This document shows positions 58,408 through 64,000 of a stretch of 64,000 nucleotides of DNA, one piece after another. The notes under the pieces were generated by a model that did no database searches, was not told the origin of the DNA, and saw only the letters and a list, made by a program, of their open reading frames with translations. A program made the translations under genes and the position numbers. The number at the start of each line of letters is the position of its first letter. Position 1 is the stretch's first letter. Origin of the DNA: Taklimakanibacter lacteus (GTDB lineage Bacteria > Pseudomonadota > Alphaproteobacteria > Rhizobiales > Aestuariivirgaceae); assembly GCA_003576695.1 (NCBI GenBank), contig QOZQ01000014.1:1-64000 (forward strand). Reading direction: 5' to 3'.

Positions 58408-60753
58408 ATGACGTCGCGTCCCGTTGATATTGGCGATTTTGATGAAATCCCCGCCCCGCAGAAGCCTGGCGGCCTGTCCCAGCGCGCGCTCGCCGGCGCC
58501 GAAGCCCCCTATCTCAAGGGCCTGAATCCCGAGCAGCGTGCCGCCGTCGAGACGACGGATGGCCCCCTCCTGGTGCTGGCCGGCGCCGGCACCGGCAAGA
58601 CAAGGGTGCTGACCACGCGGCTCGCCCATATCCTCGCCACCGGCCGCGCCTGGCCCGGCCAGATCCTCTGCGTCACCTTCACCAACAAGGCGGCGCGCGA
58701 GATGAAGGAGCGCATCGGCCACCTGATCGGCGGCGTGGTCGAGGGCATGACCTGGCTCGGCACCTTTCATGCCATCGGGGTCAAGATCCTGCGCACCCAT
58801 GCCGAATTGGCGGGGCTCAAATCCGGCTTCTCTATCCTCGACACCGACGACCAGATCCGCCTCCTGAAGCAGATCCTCGATGCCTCCGACATCGACGAGA
58901 AACGCTGGCCGGCCCGCCAACTCGCTTCCCTCATCGACAACTGGAAGAATCGCGGCCTGTTGCCGGCCAAGGTCCCGGCGGGCGAGGCGCACTCCTTCGC
59001 CAATGGCCGCGGGGCCGAGCTCTATGCCGAATACCAGGCGCGGCTGCGCGTGGTGAATGCGGTCGATTTCGGCGACCTCCTGCTCGAGGTCCTGCACATC
59101 TTCCAGGACCATCCCGACGTGCTGAAGGAATATCAGCGCCGCTTCAAATACATGCTGGTCGATGAATACCAGGACACCAATGTGGCGCAGTATCTGTGGC
59201 TCAGGCTCCTTGCCCAGGGCCACAAGAACATCTGCTGCGTCGGCGATGACGACCAGTCGATCTATGGCTGGCGCGGTGCCGAGGTCGACAACATCCTGCG
59301 CTTCGAGAAGGATTTTCCGGGCGCCAGGGTGATCCGGCTCGAGCGCAACTACCGTTCCACCCCGCAGATACTCGGCGCCGCCTCGGGACTGATCGCCAAG
59401 AACGAAAGCCGCCTCGGCAAGACGCTGAAGACCGAGCGCGAGGATGGCGAGCAGCTCACCCTGCGCTCGCACTGGGATGGCGATGAGGAAGCCCGCGCCA
59501 TTGGCGAGGACATCGAGCAGCTGCAGCGCAAGGGCGAGAAGCTCAACGACATGGCGATCCTGGTGCGCGCGTCCTTCCAGATGCGCGCCTTCGAAGATCG
59601 TTTCATCACCCTGGGCATCCCCTATCGCGTCGTCGGCGGCCCGCGCTTCTATGAGCGCCAGGAAGTGCGCGACGCGCTCGCTTATTTCAAGGTGACCGCG
59701 TCACCCGACAACGACCTTGCTTTCGAGCGCATCATCAATGTGCCGAAGCGCGGCATCGGCGACACTTCCGTCAAGCGCATGCATGAACATGCCCGCAAGG
59801 AAGGCGTTTCGCTCTATCGCGCCGCCGAATTGCTGAGCCTGACCGACGAGCTGCCGGCCAAGACCCGCTCCGCCCTGCGCTCGCTGCTCGAGTCCTTCGG
59901 CCGCTGGCGCCAGCAGCTGACCGGCCTGCCCCATGTCGACCTCGCCGAGATCATCCTCGATGAATCGGGCTACACCACCATGTGGCAGAACGACAAGAGC
60001 CCGGAGGCGCAAGGACGGCTCGAGAACCTGAAGGAGCTGGTGCGCTCTATGGGCGAGTTCGAGACCATGGCGGGTTTTCTCGAGCACATCGCCCTCGTCA
60101 TGGACACCGATGCCGGCGCCAGCGAGGACAAGGTCAACATCATGACCTTGCATTCCGCCAAGGGGCTTGAATTCGGCACCGTCTTCCTGCCCGGCTGGGA
60201 GGAAGGCCTGTTCCCGCATCAGCGCTCGCTCGACGAGAAGGGCCGCGCCGGCCTCGAGGAGGAGCGCCGCCTCGCCTATGTCGGCATCACCCGCGCCAAG
60301 CGCCGCGCCACCATTTCCTTCGCCCAGAATCGCCGCGTCCATAATCTGTGGCAGTCGAGCCTGCCGTCACGTTTCATCGACGAATTGCCGGAGGCCCATG
60401 TCGAGGTGGCGCCGATGGCGAATTCCTATGGCGGCTATGGCCTCGGCTCCTATGGCCAGAGCCGCTTCGAGGAGCGCACCACGCCCTTCTCCAACACCTA
60501 TGACACGCCCGGCTGGCAGCGTGCCCAAAAGGCCTATGCGAGGGGCGATGCAATGCGCTCGGCGCCCCATATCATCGAAGGGCAGCTGGTGGCGCGCGAG
60601 ACCGAGGGCCAGAATATCGAGCGCGGCGCGCGCGTCTTCCACCAGAAATTCGGCTATGGCCGCGTCACCCATGTCGACGGCAACAAGCTCACCATCGACT
60701 TCGACAAGGCCGGCGAGAAGCGCGTGCTCGATTCATTCGTCGAGCGGAGTTGA
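58408..60753 (+). CDS. uvrD: ATP-dependent DNA helicase UvrD/PcrA
   Basis: The 781-residue superfamily 1 helicase unwinds DNA in nucleotide excision and mismatch repair. It has LNPEQRAAVETTDGPLLVLA with the Q motif, Walker A GAGTGKTR near residue 60, YMLVDEYQDTN (motif II), GDDDQSIYGWRGAE (motif III), and motifs V and VI near residues 585 and 625 (TLHSAKGLEF, YVGITRAKRR). The C-terminal tail carries a Tudor-like end. The ATG at 58408 has no ribosome binding site and abuts a perfect hairpin, so the true start or the mode of initiation is uncertain. It converges on the autotransporter gene. Confidence 0.96.
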   Translation: MTSRPVDIGDFDEIPAPQKPGGLSQRALAGAEAPYLKGLNPEQRAAVETTDGPLLVLAGAGTGKTRVLTTRLAHILATGRAWPGQILCVTFTNKAAREMKERIGHLIGGVVEGMTWLGTFHAIGVKILRTHAELAGLKSGFSILDTDDQIRLLKQILDASDIDEKRWPARQLASLIDNWKNRGLLPAKVPAGEAHSFANGRGAELYAEYQARLRVVNAVDFGDLLLEVLHIFQDHPDVLKEYQRRFKYMLVDEYQDTNVAQYLWLRLLAQGHKNICCVGDDDQSIYGWRGAEVDNILRFEKDFPGARVIRLERNYRSTPQILGAASGLIAKNESRLGKTLKTEREDGEQLTLRSHWDGDEEARAIGEDIEQLQRKGEKLNDMAILVRASFQMRAFEDRFITLGIPYRVVGGPRFYERQEVRDALAYFKVTASPDNDLAFERIINVPKRGIGDTSVKRMHEHARKEGVSLYRAAELLSLTDELPAKTRSALRSLLESFGRWRQQLTGLPHVDLAEIILDESGYTTMWQNDKSPEAQGRLENLKELVRSMGEFETMAGFLEHIALVMDTDAGASEDKVNIMTLHSAKGLEFGTVFLPGWEEGLFPHQRSLDEKGRAGLEEERRLAYVGITRAKRRATISFAQNRRVHNLWQSSLPSRFIDELPEAHVEVAPMANSYGGYGLGSYGQSRFEERTTPFSNTYDTPGWQRAQKAYARGDAMRSAPHIIEGQLVARETEGQNIERGARVFHQKFGYGRVTHVDGNKLTIDFDKAGEKRVLDSFVERS

Positions 60754-60755
60754 TC

Positions 60756-63167
60756 TCACCACATCAGCTGCAGGCCGAGATTGCCTTCGACCGCTTCCTT
60801 CTTCTCGCCGCCGACATCGAAGAGATAATCGCCGGTGGCGAAGAAGCGAACATCTTCGGTGAGCGCGGCAACGACACCGCCGCCGACCTCGACCGCCGTC
60901 GTGCCGATCTCGGTCTCGACGTCATCGGCATCGAAGCTGATCTTGTCGGTCTCGGACGGCGAATACCAGAGATTGGCCTTGAGATAAGGCTGCCATGACG
61001 CGCCGCCATCGGCACCGAAGGTCCCGGTCAGGCGGGCGCCGATACGGCCGCTGAACGTATCGGGCGTGTCATAGCGGATCTCGGCGAAATCATCTTCGCC
61101 GTCGTCGATATCGACATGCTGCCAGATGACCTGGGCTTGCGGCTCGAGCGCGAATCCTTCACCGAGCGGGATGGGAAATCCGCCCTCCAGCGACGCGGTG
61201 ACGACATCGCCATCCAGGTCGGAGGAAACACCGCGATCCGAATGCGGCTTGCCGTCGAGCAGCGTCCCCATGAGGACGCCGTCGAGATACCAGCCAGAAG
61301 GACCGATATGCACCACATTGGCGCCGATGCTGTAGCCGTCGACGGGCGCCCGGCCCGCGTCGAAATTCTCGATCGCCTGGGCGAAGCCTTCGACATCGCC
61401 ATTGAGCCGGCCATAGCCGATGAACAGGCCGAAGGCCGTCACATGCCCGCTTTCGGTTTTCTTGCGATAGAGATCGGCGCCGGCCTGGAAGCCGAAGACC
61501 GAGCCTTCGAAGGAGGGATCGACCGTTCCGCTCCATGACATGTCGAGATACTGCGCGAAGCCGCGCATCCAGAAGCGGTTGTCCTTGCCGTCAGCGAACA
61601 GCGCCTGCTCGCCGCGCCGCTCATGGAACGTGCCGAGGATGGTCGTGGTGAGCTCGCGCACCAGGGGCGGCACCGCCGAGTGGACCGCCACTTCCGGCCG
61701 GAAGAGCGGGATAGGTGGTTCGGCATTGGGACCGGTATCGATGAGCTGCGAGCGCAGATACCAGTTGTTGGGCTCATCGCCCGCCAGATTGCCCTGATAG
61801 AGCAGATAGTCGAAAGCACCGGCGGCGGCCGGGCTTGCGAGATAGAAGGCAGCGCCGGCGGAAGCGCCGCCCTGCTCCTCGACGACCAGGATGCCGTCCG
61901 CGGTGGTGAGCGCACCCGGCCCGCCGAGATTGCGTATCTCGAGCCCGGTGGTGCCCGTCGCCGGCAGGGTTGCGAGAATGAGCCTGTCCGATGCCGAGCC
62001 ATCGCTGCCCAGCACGGTGTCGAGAACGACACGACCGCCATTGCCGGTATATTGCCCGTTGACGGTGAAGGTGTCGGTGGCGCCGGCGCCATTGGTGAGG
62101 TCGATGGCGCCGGCATTGATGAGCATCGCCGGCGTCGCGGGATTCAATGCCGAGAAACTCGCATTGGCGGCGAAAAGCGTGCTCGATGAATCAATCTGCA
62201 GCGTACCGGTTCCGGTGCCGGCATCGCCGAGGGTGATGACGCCGGTCGCGGTCAGCGCCGTGCCGTCGTTGAGATTCACATTCTCCCAGTTCAGGAACCG
62301 CGCCGCCGTCCAGGTTGCCGTGGTCGCCTCGAAGGTGAGCGTATCGATGCCGGTCTGCCCATCGACAACCGTGGCGCCGATCATCGCATCGGTGAGGTTA
62401 CGCAAGACGCCCATATCGTCGTTGTCGCCCAGCGTCACGCTGCCGCCGATCGTGCCGCCGCCATCCCATGTGAAGCTGTCGGTGCCCGTGCCGCTCTGCA
62501 CATCGCCGCCGATGCTGCCGCCGGTGACCAAGAAAATATTGTTGCCGTTTCTGAAGTTCACCGTGCCGCCGATTGATCCGCCTGACATGATCAGCGTATC
62601 GGCGCCCTGTTGGGCGAGAACATCGGTGTCGATGGTGCCGCCCGACAGGCGCAGGATATTGTTGGCCTGTTCGAGATCGACGGTACCGATCTGCCCACCG
62701 GTCATGGTGACGTCATCGCCGGCGAAGAACAGACCTACGATGCGCCCGCCGCTGATCTGCGCCACATCGAGGCCCGATCCCTGATTGAGAGCGGCGATCT
62801 GCCCACCCGACATGACGAATGTGTCTATGTCGGCGCCCTGGATGACCGCACCCTGCACGGTCCCGCCGCTGATCTCGAACCGGTCGGCGCCGTCTTCCTG
62901 CCTGACGCTGACCGCGCCTATTCCAGGCTGACCGTCAATATCGCCGGCATCGACCGTGATCGTGCCGCCGGTGATCGTGACGCTGTCGGCACCGGCTCCC
63001 GTATTGAAGAACGCCGTGGGGTCGGGCGCATTGCCGTCGCAGACAATCGTATCCGGTCCCGCCGTTCCCGGCAGGCCCGAGCAGGCTGCCTCGGCTCTTT
63101 TCGACACACCTGGACCGAGCGCTACGAGCGCCGCTGCCGACACGCCCATCAGCAGGAATAGCTTCAT
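60756..63167 (-). CDS. Autotransporter with beta-helix passenger
   Basis: The 803-residue protein starts at ATG 63167, after GGGGG, with a signal peptide (MKLFLLMGVSAAALVALGPG, cleavage near residue 28). Residues about 30-470 form a passenger of short repeats with GGTI, GGQI and GGSI turns (for example SGGTIDTDVLAQQGADTLIM), typical of a beta helix. Residues about 530-803 are an autotransporter beta-barrel ending in LGLQLMW with the aromatic C-terminal residue needed for BAM recognition. There is no protease or catalytic motif, so adhesion or surface function is inferred. The gene ends 2 nt from the convergent uvrD. Confidence 0.9.
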   Translation of the reverse strand: MKLFLLMGVSAAALVALGPGVSKRAEAACSGLPGTAGPDTIVCDGNAPDPTAFFNTGAGADSVTITGGTITVDAGDIDGQPGIGAVSVRQEDGADRFEISGGTVQGAVIQGADIDTFVMSGGQIAALNQGSGLDVAQISGGRIVGLFFAGDDVTMTGGQIGTVDLEQANNILRLSGGTIDTDVLAQQGADTLIMSGGSIGGTVNFRNGNNIFLVTGGSIGGDVQSGTGTDSFTWDGGGTIGGSVTLGDNDDMGVLRNLTDAMIGATVVDGQTGIDTLTFEATTATWTAARFLNWENVNLNDGTALTATGVITLGDAGTGTGTLQIDSSSTLFAANASFSALNPATPAMLINAGAIDLTNGAGATDTFTVNGQYTGNGGRVVLDTVLGSDGSASDRLILATLPATGTTGLEIRNLGGPGALTTADGILVVEEQGGASAGAAFYLASPAAAGAFDYLLYQGNLAGDEPNNWYLRSQLIDTGPNAEPPIPLFRPEVAVHSAVPPLVRELTTTILGTFHERRGEQALFADGKDNRFWMRGFAQYLDMSWSGTVDPSFEGSVFGFQAGADLYRKKTESGHVTAFGLFIGYGRLNGDVEGFAQAIENFDAGRAPVDGYSIGANVVHIGPSGWYLDGVLMGTLLDGKPHSDRGVSSDLDGDVVTASLEGGFPIPLGEGFALEPQAQVIWQHVDIDDGEDDFAEIRYDTPDTFSGRIGARLTGTFGADGGASWQPYLKANLWYSPSETDKISFDADDVETEIGTTAVEVGGGVVAALTEDVRFFATGDYLFDVGGEKKEAVEGNLGLQLMW

Positions 63168-63343
63168 TTGAGCCCCCTCAAATATCCACCGCTGCCCCAC
63201 CCTACCCGCAATGTTCGTCGATTCACAGCGCACGGGCACACCGTCCTTAACGAAAACGCGGCGCGATGACGCTTTTTTGAAGTAGCAGCCGAACTACAGG
63301 GAAAATTCTGTACGGGAATGAAACAGTGTGACCTAAGGAAAAC
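63168..63343. other. Short intergenic region
   Basis: The spacer between the autotransporter start and the stop of the MFS gene has no recognised feature. It must hold the autotransporter promoter. TTGAAG at 63276-63281 on the plus strand has no matching -10 that I trust. Confidence 0.4.
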
Positions 63344-64000
63344 TCAAGTCGTCTCCTGCGCCTTCACGACGCCGCGGCCGGAAACTTCCGCGCCGGCATC
63401 GGGCGCAAGTTGCAGATGCGAGAACAGCGAGAAGGCGCTGATCAGCGCCACGGTGAAGAACGCGAAGGAGAAATCCGCCACCGTCAGCGTGAGATCGCCT
63501 CTCACATGCTGGGCAATCTCGAGCACCGAGGCCGCACAGACCACGCCCGCCGCGAGCGAGAGCTGCTGCGCCACGATGTAGAAGCTCGTCGCCGAGCCCA
63601 TGTCGCGCGGCGGGATATCGGAATAGGCCAGCGCATTGAGCGATGTGAATTGCAACGAGCGGAAGAAGCCGCCGGCGAGCAGGACGGCAAGAATCAGGAG
63701 ATGCGGCGTTTCCGGCGTGAACAGTCCCTGTATGGCGAGGAAGGCGGCCGCCACCACCGCATTGAACACCAGCACGCTGCGGAAGCCGAAGCGCTTCAGT
63801 ATCCGTGCCGCCGAGAACTTCATGGCGAGCGCGCCGAGCGCCGCCGCGCAGGTGAGGCTGCCCGACTGGAACGGTGTCAGCTTGAAGCCGAGCTGCAGCA
63901 TCAGCGGCAGGAGAAAGGGGATGGCGCCGACGCCGATGCGGAACAGGCTTCCGCCTATCACGCCGGAGCGGAAAGTCGGGAATTTGAGGAGATTCAGGTC
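63344..64000 (-). CDS. MFS transporter, C-terminal part (cut by window end)
   Basis: The frame is open to the right edge and continues beyond it. The visible part, about 218 residues, holds roughly half of a membrane transporter: FPTFRSGVIGGSLFRIGVGA, LQLGFKLTPFQSG, a FRSLQFTSLNALAYSDI block and AQQLSLAAGVVCAAS. These match the second half of DHA2-type (14-TM) drug exporters of the major facilitator superfamily. The N-terminal half lies outside the window, so substrate class and start cannot be judged. Confidence 0.88.
   Translation of the reverse strand, partial: DLNLLKFPTFRSGVIGGSLFRIGVGAIPFLLPLMLQLGFKLTPFQSGSLTCAAALGALAMKFSAARILKRFGFRSVLVFNAVVAAAFLAIQGLFTPETPHLLILAVLLAGGFFRSLQFTSLNALAYSDIPPRDMGSATSFYIVAQQLSLAAGVVCAASVLEIAQHVRGDLTLTVADFSFAFFTVALISAFSLFSHLQLAPDAGAEVSGRGVVKAQETT

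Overview
The window reads as chromosomal DNA of a GC-rich alphaproteobacterium, most likely in the order Hyphomicrobiales (Rhizobiales). The evidence is a circularly permuted two-piece tmRNA gene with an ANDNYA-type tag next to an alpha-type sspB, the blocks hflK-hflC-DUF2065-degP, thyA-CPBP-GNAT-folA and fumC-DUF4169-RHH, and palindromic intergenic repeats of rhizobial style. I cannot name a genus. No tRNA, rRNA, CRISPR array, intact insertion sequence or prophage is visible.

Layout. 1-1585 is gene-poor: one small membrane protein and a cluster of TTCCCTG repeats. 1.6-8 kb holds a secreted phytase-like protein, leuA with a newly read leader peptide and hairpins, two tandem small secreted paralogues bracketed by inverted repeats, and a PhzF-like gene. 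8-12.3 kb is a TAXI-type TRAP transporter (binding protein, fused permease, DUF1850) plus a Nudix protein. 12.4-19.7 kb has a TMADH-like flavoprotein with an altered substrate pocket, an L,D-transpeptidase, a DUF4893 protein, a FUSC protein, a UPF0303 protein and a divergent hxlR/qorB-like pair. 19.7-27.9 kb is the branched-chain amino acid block: ilvC, then a flavoprotein, LysE, pdxJ, a broken ddl, ilvH and ilvB, with an attenuator in front of ilvB. Within about 5.4 kb of it lie three decayed genes: a GNAT gene with an in-frame TGA, a 3' pdxJ fragment and a ddl with an in-frame TAG.

27.9-38.6 kb contains miaA and serB (start codons 6 nt apart, divergent), a secreted protein made of repeated two-cysteine modules, and a long leftward run from thyA to degP covering thymidylate/folate supply and membrane protein quality control. 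38.6-42.9 kb carries DUF2853, ssrA, sspB, mepA and kup; ssrA and sspB are two parts of one trans-translation and proteolysis pathway. 42.9-51.1 kb has an M48 peptidase, a PHP phosphoesterase, an MFS transporter, the fumC operon and a LysR/CmcJ-like/GFA group. 51.1-64 kb has a very long AsmA protein with a TolA-like charged helix, a D-lactate dehydrogenase-like enzyme, a thioesterase, two tandem small paralogues, uvrD behind a perfect inverted repeat, an autotransporter and the 3' end of an MFS gene.

How it fits together. leuA and ilvB each sit behind a short ORF rich in Leu or Ile/Val/Leu codons and hairpins, which suggests that supply of charged branched-chain tRNAs controls the pathway; ilvC shows no such leader. 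The most useful new observations are these two leader regions, the cluster of decayed genes, the families of palindromic repeats and the hairpin in front of uvrD. I saw no clearly undescribed multi-gene defence or biosynthetic system.
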